Shown: in pieces, positions 35,352 to 44,045 of the stretch | How positions within the stretch are numbered: the stretch's first letter is position 1 | Layout of the letters: each line of letters begins with the position of its first letter | Source: Bryobacterales bacterium | GTDB lineage: Bacteria > Acidobacteriota > Terriglobia > Bryobacterales > Bryobacteraceae | Length of the DNA stretch: 64,000 nt | Assembly: GCA_020852755.1 (NCBI GenBank) | Contig: JADZAF010000036.1 | Span: 1-64,000, forward strand | Direction of reading: 5' to 3' | The notes under the pieces: model-generated | What the model was told of the DNA's origin: nothing | Database searches by the model: none | The model's input: the letters and a program-made list of their open reading frames with translations, nothing else | Position numbers and translations under genes: made by a program

Positions 35352-38300
35352 TCACCACTCCAGGCGGAACACCAGCAAGTGGTTCGGCTGTGCCGTGCCG
35401 ATATCGGAGAAACCGCCCCGGGTGGCCGTGCCGATCCGCCCGAAATTGCCCAGGTTGTTGCGGTTGAACGCCGAGTTCGGCAAGCCGAAGTTCGGGCTCT
35501 TGAACGGGTTGTTGGAGTCCCAGCGCAGAAGGAAGCGCAGCTTCTCCGCGAAAACCCACTCCTTGGAAAGCGAGAACTGCGGCCAGGTGATGCCCGGACC
35601 CTCCACCACGTTGCGGCCCATGGTTCCGGGAGTGAAGGCGGCCGGGTACTCGAAGGCGGCGGCGTCCAGGTAGGGTACCTGCGCCTGCACGGGAAAGCGG
35701 TGCGGGCCGATACTCCAGTCCTCCATTACCGGATCGACGCCCGGCACCAGGTTGGGCCGGGACTGTCCCGGCAGGTAGCGGTTCGGGCTGCCCGCGAAGC
35801 TTACCGTAAAGGGCGGCCCCGACTGGAAGGTCTGGGTCCAGGCCAGGTCCCAGCCGCCCAGCAGGTGGTTCACCACTCCCGTCCGGTTCATGAACCGCCG
35901 TCCCCTTCCAAAAGGCAACTCGTAGGTCATGACCGAAACGAACCGGTGGCGGATATCGTAGTTGGCTCGGGCCTTCTCCAGGCTGCGGTTGTAGTAAGTG
36001 ATCCCGGAGACGCCGCCATCGTCATCCCCGTTGTTCAAGGTTTTCGAGAACGTATAGAAGGCGTTCAAAAGCAGCCCGTACGAATAGCGCTTCTCGGTCC
36101 GGAAAGTGACTCCATGATAGGAATTGTCCCCGTAATTGGAGTAATGCTGGATCGAGCCGAACTGCGGGTACGGTTTGTAGTTTTGCGGAGCCTGAAAGAT
36201 CTGCTGCAGGACCGCCGGGTCTCTGGAGATGTCCAGCGGAATCTGGTTGATATCCCAGTTATTCAAGAGACGCACGCCGCGGGAGCCCTGGTAGGTCGTT
36301 TCCAGCAGCCAGTTCTGCGTGAAGTTCCACTGGAACCCGCCCGACCAGTTCATCACGTACGGCATGCGCATGCCGGGGTCGAACCACGAGGCGCTCCGGC
36401 CGCTGAAATTCCTGCCGATGAACGGCACCGAACCGTCGGGAGCGATGTTGTACTGGAAGGGCGGCGGCCCCTGGCTCAGCTGAAAAATCGGCCGGGGGTC
36501 CCCGGGAGGCGCCTGCAGCGCGGCCGTGGCGAAGTACTCCTCGAAGTTCTGATTGAGGCCGTTGGTCATCAGGTCCTGGGTGATCACGCCGAAGGACGAG
36601 CGGAACACCAGGTTCGGCCGGATCTGCCACGCCACGCCAACCCGCGGCTGGAAGTTGTTCAGGTCCCGGGAAGCCAGGGAGCGGTTTGGATGAACGATCG
36701 CCCCCCGGAGTCCGGAGATGGGATCCACGGCATCCGGATCAAACTGGGATTGCTGGCCGTACTTGGTGTTGAACGGGCTTTCGTAGCTCCATCGCACGCC
36801 CAGGCTGAGCGTCAGGTTGCGGGTCGGCTTGAAATCGTCCTGGACATACCAGGCGTGTGATTGCCAGCGCGGAAGCCAGCTCGCCACCGCCTGGGTGAAC
36901 TCGGCGCTGCTCACCGATCCCAACAGGAATGCGGCGAAGGTGTTTCCGGTATTGGGACGGAAGGGGAAGTCGGTGGCGCCGAAGCGGTAGATGCCGGAAG
37001 GCAGGGCCTGTACGAGGGCATTGTACCGGGTGCGGATATACTCGTAGCCGAACTTCAGGGTGTGCCGCCCGGCGACCTTCGTCAGGTTGTTCTGGAAGGT
37101 GAAATCCTCGCCGACCTCATAGGAGCGGCCCAGCATTCCCTGCCGGAAGAACGTGGTCCCCCCGGTGCAGTCCGACTGATTGCCGCAGCCCTGAAATACC
37201 GGGAAGTTCTCGGCGCTCACGTTCGGAATTCCCAGCTGCTGCGCCCAGCCCTGCCCGATCGTGCTGGGCTCGGTGGTCGACTTCCGGCGATTGAACCCCG
37301 CGCGGACCTCGTTGATCATGGTAGGGCTGAAGGTGTAGGTGTCCGAGATGACGATGTTCCGCTGATCGATGGGAAGCGGCACGGCCCTGCTGTCGTAATC
37401 CCGCCAGGCGATCTCGGGCGACAGGCGGTCGCGCCAGGAACGGTGCCGCACGTGCGAGTAGCGGCCGAAGATCTTGTGATTGGCCGAAAACTGGTGGTCG
37501 ATTTTGCCGTCGAAACGGGAACGGTATGAGCGGTAATTGGTCGGCGCGATCAGGTTGTTGGTAGGGCCGAATGCGCGGTCGAAGGCGCGCTGCGGGTTGT
37601 TTTCGGGAACGTAAGGATTCTGGGAGAGAAAGTTGCGGACGGCGGGATCGAAGCGCGCCGACGGCACCTGGTTGCCCGGAAACGGCTGCCGCGTCCAGCA
37701 CTCCGCGGCTCCGGCGGGACAATCCGAACCGGGGCCGAACCGGGTGGTGGCGGGGTCGAAGATCGGGTTCAGCCCACCGAAGTTGAAATCGCCGCTGAGC
37801 ATCTCCGGCGAGGGCACGGCCCCGGTGAAGGTCTCCGAGGCCTTCTCGTGATGCCGCTGATATCCGAAGAACCAGAAGGTCTTGTTCTTCCCGTTGTAGA
37901 CGCCCGGAATATACAGCGGGCCGCCCATGGTTCCGGAAAGCTCGTGGTATGCGAAGGGGTTGTTCCTCGGCAATTGCTCCAGGTAATTCCGGTGGATGAG
38001 CGACTTCTGGATGTAGCGGTCCTCGGCCGAGCCGTGCCACTCGTTGGTGCCGGACTTGAACACCGTCGAGAGCATCCCCCCGGCCGAGTGGCCGAACTCG
38101 GCCGGCATTCCGGTGGTGAACAGCTTCACCTCCTGCAGCGCGTCGATAGTGGTGGAGGTGACCTGGTTGGTCGAGCCGATCATGGAGCGCACCGGTTCCT
38201 TTCCGCCGACGCCGTCCATGGTGTAGCCCAGCGACCGCTCCCGCTGTCCCACCACGTGCTGTCCGTTGATGTTCGACGTGGATGGCAGATAGAGGAGAAT

Positions 38301-38750
38301 GCGGAAGGCGTATTTCTGGAGAACGGGTATCTTGACAATCGTGTTTCCCTCCATCACCTGCCCCGTGGCCGCTGTCTCCGTCTCCAGCAGGGGTGCAGCT
38401 CCGGTGACATTGATGGATTCCGTCACCGCTCCGACTTCCAGCTGCACATCGATGCGCGGCTGCTCGCTGGTGCGTAAGGTGATGCCCTCGCGCACATACC
38501 GTTTGAACCCCGGCGCTTCGATGGTGAGCCGGTAACTGCCGGGGATCAGGTTGGGGACATAGTAACTTCCCTCGTTGTTTGTCACCGTGTTGTACACGAA
38601 CTGATTGTCGGTGTTCACAACATTGACGGCGGCCGCCTGCACGACGGCTCCGGTATTGTCCGTCACTCTCCCCACCACGGTGGCGGTGCCGGTGGTCTGT
38701 GAGAAGGCGGCGGGAGCCACCAACACGACGAACCAGATGGCTGTGCGCAT
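35352..38750 (-). CDS. TonB-dependent receptor with carboxypeptidase-regulatory-like N-terminus (Oar-like)
   Basis: A 1132-residue outer-membrane protein. It has a signal peptide (about 1-18, ending AAFSQ), a Cna-B/carboxypeptidase-regulatory-like domain (about 22-105: VVGRVTDNTGAVVQAAAV ... PGSYRLTIEAPGFKR), then a plug domain (YTMDGVGG) and a long beta-barrel ending in a terminal aromatic-Glu-Trp typical for outer-membrane insertion (FRLEW). These receptors are abundant in acidobacteria and are thought to import plant or microbial polymers. AGAGGGG lies seven bases before ATG; a promoter is visible at 38799-38827. Confidence 0.92.
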   Translation of the reverse strand: MRTAIWFVVLVAPAAFSQTTGTATVVGRVTDNTGAVVQAAAVNVVNTDNQFVYNTVTNNEGSYYVPNLIPGSYRLTIEAPGFKRYVREGITLRTSEQPRIDVQLEVGAVTESINVTGAAPLLETETAATGQVMEGNTIVKIPVLQKYAFRILLYLPSTSNINGQHVVGQRERSLGYTMDGVGGKEPVRSMIGSTNQVTSTTIDALQEVKLFTTGMPAEFGHSAGGMLSTVFKSGTNEWHGSAEDRYIQKSLIHRNYLEQLPRNNPFAYHELSGTMGGPLYIPGVYNGKNKTFWFFGYQRHHEKASETFTGAVPSPEMLSGDFNFGGLNPIFDPATTRFGPGSDCPAGAAECWTRQPFPGNQVPSARFDPAVRNFLSQNPYVPENNPQRAFDRAFGPTNNLIAPTNYRSYRSRFDGKIDHQFSANHKIFGRYSHVRHRSWRDRLSPEIAWRDYDSRAVPLPIDQRNIVISDTYTFSPTMINEVRAGFNRRKSTTEPSTIGQGWAQQLGIPNVSAENFPVFQGCGNQSDCTGGTTFFRQGMLGRSYEVGEDFTFQNNLTKVAGRHTLKFGYEYIRTRYNALVQALPSGIYRFGATDFPFRPNTGNTFAAFLLGSVSSAEFTQAVASWLPRWQSHAWYVQDDFKPTRNLTLSLGVRWSYESPFNTKYGQQSQFDPDAVDPISGLRGAIVHPNRSLASRDLNNFQPRVGVAWQIRPNLVFRSSFGVITQDLMTNGLNQNFEEYFATAALQAPPGDPRPIFQLSQGPPPFQYNIAPDGSVPFIGRNFSGRSASWFDPGMRMPYVMNWSGGFQWNFTQNWLLETTYQGSRGVRLLNNWDINQIPLDISRDPAVLQQIFQAPQNYKPYPQFGSIQHYSNYGDNSYHGVTFRTEKRYSYGLLLNAFYTFSKTLNNGDDDGGVSGITYYNRSLEKARANYDIRHRFVSVMTYELPFGRGRRFMNRTGVVNHLLGGWDLAWTQTFQSGPPFTVSFAGSPNRYLPGQSRPNLVPGVDPVMEDWSIGPHRFPVQAQVPYLDAAAFEYPAAFTPGTMGRNVVEGPGITWPQFSLSKEWVFAEKLRFLLRWDSNNPFKSPNFGLPNSAFNRNNLGNFGRIGTATRGGFSDIGTAQPNHLLVFRLEW

Positions 38751-38798
38751 TCAATCACCCCTCTGAGTGAGTGTGGCGAGATTCGCCTGATGGCTGCA

Positions 38799-38827
38799 AT
38801 GGTATTAGAAAGCCCGAGGCAGGTCAA
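38799..38827 (-). promoter_or_regulatory. Probable promoter of the TonB-dependent receptor
   Basis: On the minus strand TTGACC (38822-38827) is followed after 17 bases by TACCAT (38799-38804). The -35 box matches 5 of 6 positions and the -10 box 4 of 6. The leader to the ATG at 38750 is about 42 bases. The remainder of the 38751-39011 gap shows no gene. Confidence 0.5.
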
Positions 38828-39011
38828 GACAAAAAGTCGAGCCGCCGCGGCGGCGCATGTAAACAGGCGGCGGCGAAGAGCGGATGCGCCGCGGCGAATT
38901 GTATCGAACGGCACAAGCCGCCCCGTTCCGTGTTTCCCTGGATGCGGCCTTCACCGGTGCGGTGGCCCGGGAGGTCTCGCACCGGTTCCTGAGGCGCCCG
39001 GGGGGCCAGGA

Positions 39012-40217
39012 TTACTGCCGGCTGGTGCTGGCCGGCCTCCGCCTGGCCAGCAGGAGGTTGGAAGGGACTCGCGCGAAGCCGTAGCCGATCCGGAATTCGA
39101 GGGTTTTCGGCATGGAGCCTGCATACGCCTTCCGCAGGTCCGGCTGTTCCAGCCAGCGAAAACTCCCGTAGGGACGAGTGTAGTCTCCATAGAGCTGGAT
39201 GTTCCAGCGAGTCGCATCGAAAAAGCGATAGGGGATGCCGGAATCGTCCTGCAGGATCGCGGCGCTGCCCGCCAGGACGCGCCCGCGAATCATGGAGAAG
39301 CCGCGGCCGTGCGGCATGTAGGAGGTCGCCTTGAAAAAAGTGACCATTCCCTCCAGGCCCTCGAGGAAGGCCAGAAACGGCTTGTTCTCCTGAAGCCGCT
39401 TGTCCGACAGGTTGACGGAGAAGTAGAAGAGCTTGTGTGCGGGCGTGCCGGCGCGGCCGCGAAAATCGATCTCAACGCCCAGGTTGCCGGTCCGGCCCGG
39501 CGCCCGGTAGCCGGCGGCGCGCTCCACGATGCGTCCTTCCGCATCTAAACGGACATAGCGGTGGCCGAGGACCGTGTGGCCGGTCCGTGCAAGCAGGAGG
39601 AGGATCGGCGGGAGGAGCCCGTCCGTGACTTGTCCGCGGAATTCGCGGTCCATCTCCCGGGTGATGAAGAAACTGCGTTCGAGTTCCGAAGAGACCGACT
39701 CGCGCACTTCCGCCAGGTACCGGGAGAGATCTTCCCGCGCGATCTGCTTCGGCGTGGGCAGCGTCCCTGCCGGCTCCAGGCCCACCATCACGTACACCGG
39801 GCTGTGAGGGAAGAACACAGCGGCCATGAGAATGTCCGGGCCGCTGAACGGGTAGAACAGCGCCGCGTTGTCCAGCGGGGCGCCGCTCAACTCGGCCCCC
39901 TGGAACCGGCGCATGGCCGGAAGCCACCGGCTCTCTACTTTCTTCCACACCGCGTCGAGTTCGCCGCGATGCGCGCGCCAGCACTCCTTCGCCTCCAGTC
40001 CGGCGAAGACGCTGCCCGGGTTGCCGTTAAGGCCGGAGAGAAAACGTCCGACGTCGTCGGCCTCGCGACCCGGCGGCGCCGCTTGGGAGAACCTCGACGC
40101 AGGCCGGGCCTGCGGCCCGCCCTTCGGCGAGCGTTCGCACGAAACCAGCGCGGCGGCGGCCAGAATGGCGAGGGCCGCTCCGAGTCGGTGGGAGAATCTG
40201 GCTGCGCGGCGCTGCAC
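39012..40217 (-). CDS. Lipoprotein of unknown function
   Basis: A 401-residue protein with lipobox LVSC (Cys27) after an Arg-rich, hydrophobic leader. The mature protein has an alpha-beta pattern including ALFYPFSGPDILMAAVFFPHSPVYVMVGLEP and GYARVPSNLLL-type ending; I recognise no enzyme motif. GTG at 40217 is the only plausible start in frame but has no ribosome site close by. Neighbours are the TonB receptor and an exported aminotransferase-like gene on the same strand; spacing (about 40 bp to the latter) allows co-transcription. Confidence 0.65.
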   Translation of the reverse strand: MQRRAARFSHRLGAALAILAAAALVSCERSPKGGPQARPASRFSQAAPPGREADDVGRFLSGLNGNPGSVFAGLEAKECWRAHRGELDAVWKKVESRWLPAMRRFQGAELSGAPLDNAALFYPFSGPDILMAAVFFPHSPVYVMVGLEPAGTLPTPKQIAREDLSRYLAEVRESVSSELERSFFITREMDREFRGQVTDGLLPPILLLLARTGHTVLGHRYVRLDAEGRIVERAAGYRAPGRTGNLGVEIDFRGRAGTPAHKLFYFSVNLSDKRLQENKPFLAFLEGLEGMVTFFKATSYMPHGRGFSMIRGRVLAGSAAILQDDSGIPYRFFDATRWNIQLYGDYTRPYGSFRWLEQPDLRKAYAGSMPKTLEFRIGYGFARVPSNLLLARRRPASTSRQ

Positions 40218-40255
40218 GCATCAATTATAGGGCTGCTTACACCTCCGGCTCGGCC

Positions 40256-41596
40256 CTACTTCAGTTCAGCGGCGTGGCGTTGCACCTTTCGGATGCCGGC
40301 GATGATGTCCTCCATGTCCCGGCGGCTGCCCAGCAGCACCGTGTGGGGGAACCAGAGACCTTCCTGGCAGAGCCGGTCGTTGTTGGGACATCGGTTGCGC
40401 TCCCGCCAGCGAGCGATCTCCTGCTGCGAGTAGATCGCGCGGAAAGGACGTGAGTTCAGGGTGTTTTCCAGGAAAGGATGCCGGTTCAGAGGCGTATAGC
40501 CCGCGGAGATGGGGATGCCCTCGGCGCGCACGGCCTCGACGAAGCGCTCGCGCGAAAGCCCGCTCATGGCCTCCGGGTTGTACCGCATCATGTACAGGTG
40601 GTAGCCGTTGCGCGTGCAGCCGGGGTACACTTTCGCCGGCGCGACGCCGGGCTTTTCAAGCAGCATCTGATTCAGATAGGCGGCGTTCCGGTCGCGCGTC
40701 CTGGCCTGCTCTTCCAGCCGGCCGATCTGCGCCAGCATGGCGGCGGCTTGGAACTCGCTCATGCGCAGGTTGATCCCGTTGAGGCACAGCTTCGGGTCAG
40801 GGGCGTTCTCGTCCGGGGTGCGGTAGTGGGAGTGAAAGCCATACGCCCGGCCGAAAAGCGCTTCGTCGTTGGTGAGGACCGCTCCCGCCTCGCCGCCCGA
40901 CAGGTTCTTCAGCTTATGAAAGCTGAAGCAGCCCAGGTGGCCGATGGTTGCCGCTTTGCGGCCCCGCCATTCCGAGCCGACCGCCTGGCAGGCATCCTCC
41001 ACCACCGCCAGGTTGCGGCGGCGGGCGATCTCCATGATGCGATCCATGTCCGCCATGTTGCCGCCCAGGTGCACCGGCAGGATGCAGCGTGTGCGCGGCG
41101 TGATAGCGGCTTCGATTTTGGAGGCGTCGATCATGGCCGAATCCGGGTCCGTATCCGCGAACACAGGCAGTGCGTAATGAGCCAGGATCGCGTTCACCGT
41201 GGCGATGAAGGTGTAGGGCCCCACGATCACTTCGTCCCTGGGGCCGACGTCCACCGCGTGCAGGGCCGCCATCAGCGCGCTGGTGCCGTTGGCCGTGGCG
41301 AGGCAGTGCCGGGCGCCGGTCCGCGCGGCCCAGGCCTTCTCGAAATCGCGCACGAAATGGCCTTCCTTGCGCCACCAGCGCCCCGACCGGAACACTTCGA
41401 GCCAGCCGCCCTCGTCGGCTGCCGTGACCTGCGGCCAGCCGGGGAACCGGCTGGAGCGGGGGCGCACCGGTGTGCCGCCCAGCAGGGCCGGTCGTCCGCC
41501 GGCGCCGGCCGCCTGTCTGGCATGGAGGGCGGCTGCAGGAGCAGCGCCCGCAAAGGTTCGTCGAAGCATGGTAGGCATGGTTAGAGCCTGACTCAT
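40256..41596 (-). CDS. Tat-exported DegT/DnrJ/EryC1/StrS-family aminotransferase-like protein
   Basis: A 446-residue PLP-type I fold protein. The family core is clear: ATANGTSALMAALHAVDVGPRDEVIV, VVEDACQAVGSEW (PLP-binding Asp) and the Schiff-base lysine in CFSFHKLKNLSGGEAG. Such enzymes make amino sugars from nucleotide-keto sugars in the cytoplasm. Here an N-terminal extension carries a twin-arginine signal (MLRRTFAGAAPAAAL), predicting export as a folded protein with its cofactor. ATG at 41596 is used; ATG at 41569 gives a tighter Tat signal. Confidence 0.85.
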   Translation of the reverse strand: MSQALTMPTMLRRTFAGAAPAAALHARQAAGAGGRPALLGGTPVRPRSSRFPGWPQVTAADEGGWLEVFRSGRWWRKEGHFVRDFEKAWAARTGARHCLATANGTSALMAALHAVDVGPRDEVIVGPYTFIATVNAILAHYALPVFADTDPDSAMIDASKIEAAITPRTRCILPVHLGGNMADMDRIMEIARRRNLAVVEDACQAVGSEWRGRKAATIGHLGCFSFHKLKNLSGGEAGAVLTNDEALFGRAYGFHSHYRTPDENAPDPKLCLNGINLRMSEFQAAAMLAQIGRLEEQARTRDRNAAYLNQMLLEKPGVAPAKVYPGCTRNGYHLYMMRYNPEAMSGLSRERFVEAVRAEGIPISAGYTPLNRHPFLENTLNSRPFRAIYSQQEIARWRERNRCPNNDRLCQEGLWFPHTVLLGSRRDMEDIIAGIRKVQRHAAELK

Positions 41597-41598
41597 AC

Positions 41599-41604
41599 TA
41601 TAAT
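41599..41604 (+). promoter_or_regulatory. Possible -10 box of the ThuA-like gene
   Basis: A perfect TATAAT lies at 41599-41604, about 64 bases before the ATG at 41668. No convincing -35 box is found at 16-18 bases upstream, so the site is only suggestive. Confidence 0.3.
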
Positions 41605-41667
41605 GGCGCGCGGGCGGCCGTCAGTCTGACGACCGACAGCTCGTCGCTTCCAGGAGAAGAAGTCATC

Positions 41668-42528
41668 ATGAAAAGGATTCCCGCGGTAGTGTTCGTGCTG
41701 CGTTTATCGGTCCGGACTTTGCTGTCCGCGGCCGCGGGGGAGACCCGGGTACTGATCGTGGTAGGGCCGAGCACCCATCCGCCGGGGAGTCATGAGGTCG
41801 CGGCCGGGGGCCGGTTGATGGAGTGGGCCCTGGAGAACATGGCCAATGTTCCCGGCGTGCAGGCGGAGGTGGTCTCCGAATGGCCCGCGCGGCCGGTTCT
41901 GGAGGCCGCCCGCACCATCGTCTTCATCGGGGACATCTTCCCTCCCCAGCGCATGCCGGACCGTGACGCGATCCTCCGGGATCTCGCCGAGAGGTTGCAG
42001 GCCGGGGCCGGGATCGTCTGCGTGCATTACGCCACGGGACTGCGGGCGGAAGACGTTGCGCCCGGCGGCGCGCATCCGCTGCTGGGCTGGCTGGGCGGCT
42101 ATTTCGCCACCCGCTGCCCGCACCATCAGTCGGTGGCCAAGGTCTTCGAGTCGGTCACCGTGAGCCCGGCGGCCAAAGGGCATCCCGTTTCGCGAGGGTG
42201 GAAGGAGTTCACACTCTCCGAGGAGCCGTACTACAACAACTACTTCGGCCCGCCGGGCGCCCCGGGGAAGGCAATCGAGTTCGCGACAGCCATGCTGCCT
42301 CCGGAGGCTCCCCGGCGCGAGGTGATCGCCTGGGGGACGGAGAGAAAAGACGGCGGCCGAGGGTTCGGCATCGTCATGCCGCACTTCTATCGCAACTGGG
42401 CCAATGAAGACCTGCGCCGCTTCATCCTGAACGGGATCGTGTGGACGGCCAGGCTCAATGTCCCAAGGGGCGGTGTCCGTACCCCGGCGCCGGACCTCGC
42501 CAGGTTCAACCCGGCGTCGGTGAACTGA
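41668..42528 (+). CDS. ThuA-like protein (class I glutamine-amidotransferase-like fold)
   Basis: A 286-residue protein with a signal-like N-terminus (residues 1-22). It shows the ThuA/trehalose-utilisation layout: RVLIVVGPSTHPPGSHEVAAGG, a flavodoxin-like core with TIVFIGDIFPP and GIVCVHYATGL, the ending EDLRRFILNGIVWTA. In this family the catalytic Cys of glutamine amidotransferases is generally lost; a Cys-Val-His appears here. The molecular function of ThuA homologues is unsettled, often linked to disaccharide use. AGGAGAAG lies upstream of ATG. It diverges from the exported aminotransferase. Confidence 0.8.
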   Translation: MKRIPAVVFVLRLSVRTLLSAAAGETRVLIVVGPSTHPPGSHEVAAGGRLMEWALENMANVPGVQAEVVSEWPARPVLEAARTIVFIGDIFPPQRMPDRDAILRDLAERLQAGAGIVCVHYATGLRAEDVAPGGAHPLLGWLGGYFATRCPHHQSVAKVFESVTVSPAAKGHPVSRGWKEFTLSEEPYYNNYFGPPGAPGKAIEFATAMLPPEAPRREVIAWGTERKDGGRGFGIVMPHFYRNWANEDLRRFILNGIVWTARLNVPRGGVRTPAPDLARFNPASVN

Positions 42529-42537
42529 AAGGGGCCT

Positions 42538-43512
42538 TCAGGCCCCGGCCGCCAGGGGCAGGGTCAGGGAGGCTGCGGCGATCTGGCCGGAGACGACCTC
42601 AAAGGCCGGGGTCTCGGCGGAAAGGGCGCGCCCCGAACCGTTCGCCTCTATGCGGATCACGTAGTGGCCCGGGCGGACGCCCAGTTTGCTCCAGTGGGCG
42701 CTCCGGGCGGTGGTTTCCCGCAGAACCTCGCCGCTCTCGCCCCGCAGGGTGACGGTAAAAGCGTCCGCGACGGCGGCGTCGGGGTTGGTGATGGTGAGGC
42801 TGATGGAGCCCGGCCGGGTCTGCTCGCGCCGCCGGGTCTCGGCCTCCTCCAGGCGGGCCCGCTGGGTTTGTGCGTCCTTCTCCATCTGGGCAAGACTGCT
42901 CTCGAACTCGGCGGCCCACTGCTGGGTCTCCTGCGAAACCGTGGTTCGCACCGTGCCGACGAACTCCTTCACGCGGGCGATCAGGGCCTCCACGGCCATC
43001 TGATCATCCGGGCTTCTGAGACGTGATTCGAGAGCTGCCCAGTCCATGCGGAATTCGCAAAGCAAGCGCTGCAGCTCCGTTGCGGTCCGGACGTAGCGGA
43101 TCCAGCCGGTGGAGAAGCCGCCGAACCGGTCCAGCGCGACCAGGGTCGCGGCGAGCCCGGCGAACAGAGAGACCAGCAAGTCCGAAGCGGACCCGCGGCC
43201 CAGCAGGGAGTCGAAGAAACCCGGCCAGGCGTTCTTGGCGATCGGGAACAGTCCAGCCAGGCCGGTCAGCAGTATGGCGGACCAGCGCACTGCCTTCGAC
43301 GCGCGGGACTTTCCCGCCTTGTTCCGCCAGTACCAGGCGATGGCATCCGCCGCCTCGCGCTCGGCGTACTCCTTGAGCCCGGCAATCGATGCGCGCCGCT
43401 CCTCGGCGGTAATCCACTTCAGGGACAGATCCGCGGGGTGAATGTTCTTGGGCCTGTCCCGCCCCCCGCCCCCATCGCCCGGAGACAACGGCTTCTCGCT
43501 TTGACCCAGCAT
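42538..43512 (-). CDS. SLATT-type two-transmembrane protein with C-terminal beta-sandwich
   Basis: A 324-residue membrane protein. Residues 30-230 match the SLATT/DUF4231-like layout: helix with ADAIAWYWRNKAGKSRASK (55-72), TM1 at about 76-93, TM2 at about 110-127, then a long charged helix to about 235. The SLATT class was described as effectors in nucleotide-signalling conflict systems, where they are thought to perturb membranes. A coiled-coil segment (MEKDAQTQRARLEEAETRR) leads to a carboxypeptidase-regulatory-like sandwich (238-324). No cyclase, SLOG or protease partner is adjacent. ATG has AGAGGG seven bases upstream. Confidence 0.65.
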   Translation of the reverse strand: MLGQSEKPLSPGDGGGGRDRPKNIHPADLSLKWITAEERRASIAGLKEYAEREAADAIAWYWRNKAGKSRASKAVRWSAILLTGLAGLFPIAKNAWPGFFDSLLGRGSASDLLVSLFAGLAATLVALDRFGGFSTGWIRYVRTATELQRLLCEFRMDWAALESRLRSPDDQMAVEALIARVKEFVGTVRTTVSQETQQWAAEFESSLAQMEKDAQTQRARLEEAETRRREQTRPGSISLTITNPDAAVADAFTVTLRGESGEVLRETTARSAHWSKLGVRPGHYVIRIEANGSGRALSAETPAFEVVSGQIAAASLTLPLAAGA

Positions 43513-43534
43513 GCCGGCGCCCTCTCTGGTGCAC

Positions 43535-43543
43535 AGTGTAACA
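43535..43543 (-). promoter_or_regulatory. Possible extended -10 promoter of the SLATT-type gene
   Basis: On the minus strand TG-T-TACACT forms an extended -10 element about 23 bases before the ATG at 43512. The same bases form a small palindrome (GTGT-A-ACAC at 43536-43544), and a GC-rich imperfect dyad follows at 43541-43565. No -35 box is visible. Confidence 0.3.
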
Positions 43544-43762
43544 CCGGCCGGCAGAGCCGGGGTGTAAGGGTCCGGATACCGCTGTCAGAAGTCAGCAGAA
43601 CTGTCATTTTCCGGGATGCGCCCCGCCGCCTTCCATTCCGGGCAACGCCGGAAGGGTTTGCCCCATCCCCGGCTGCCGCTTGAACACGAGCAGGTCATGC
43701 ACCGCGCAGCATTCGCGTGGAAGGCGCACTGCGGGGGGGCGTGAGCCGGCGAAACGGGGCGC

Positions 43763-43794
43763 AAAAAAACAGCCCGCCGAGTTAACCAGCGGGC
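43763..43794 (-). terminator. Intrinsic terminator on the minus strand, no matching gene
   Basis: On the minus strand GCCCGC and GCGGGC (6-bp stem, extendable in an alternative pairing) are followed by TG and seven T residues. This is a good Rho-independent terminator for transcription running leftwards. The nearest possible source is the stretch 43800-44045, where no gene is seen. Confidence 0.6.
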
Positions 43795-43839
43795 GGGCCA
43801 GGTAGTTCGCGTTCTGCCTATGGGGGATCATACCACCAA

Positions 43840-43872
43840 ATGAGGGTATCAAACCACCCCACATGAGGGTAT
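43840..43872 (+). repeat. Two 10-bp direct repeats, 23 bp apart
   Basis: ATGAGGGTAT occurs at 43840-43849 and 43863-43872. Both copies are preceded by an ACCAC at a similar distance. A weaker copy (ATGGGGGATC) may lie at 43820. The spacing of about two helical turns would put bound proteins on one DNA face. Confidence 0.55.
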
Positions 43873-44045
43873 TAAAAATAGGTAGATCTAGTACTATACA
43901 GGCCGTAAGCCGGTGCGCCTGAGGCAGCGCCGGCCATCCCCCGGTATACTGAACAGGATTCGCAGGTCCCAAATCAGAGCCGCGCCGGCCCGGCGGCATC
44001 CTGACCTCGGACCCCGGTCGCAGATCTCAGAAAGGAGTTGCATTC

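Larger units (their letters stand above)
43513..44045. other. Longest non-coding stretch of the window
   Basis: These 533 bases hold no convincing gene. Present are the possible SLATT promoter (43535-43543), an orphan minus-strand terminator (43763-43794), two exact copies of ATGAGGGTAT (43840 and 43863) and an isolated TATACT (43945-43950). An AT-rich pocket lies at about 43850-43900. Reading frames crossing the area have no ribosome site or recognisable family. The area may contain the remains of a mobile element. Confidence 0.5.

Noticed and set aside
38884-39084. 66-codon frame starting MRRGELYR, like the N-terminus of MazF toxins
   Set aside because: Similarity ends after eight residues, no antitoxin is adjacent, and it overlaps the end of the lipoprotein gene.
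43604-43999. 131-codon minus-strand frame across the non-coding stretch
   Set aside because: It runs straight through a strong terminator, lacks a ribosome site and shows no recognisable domain.
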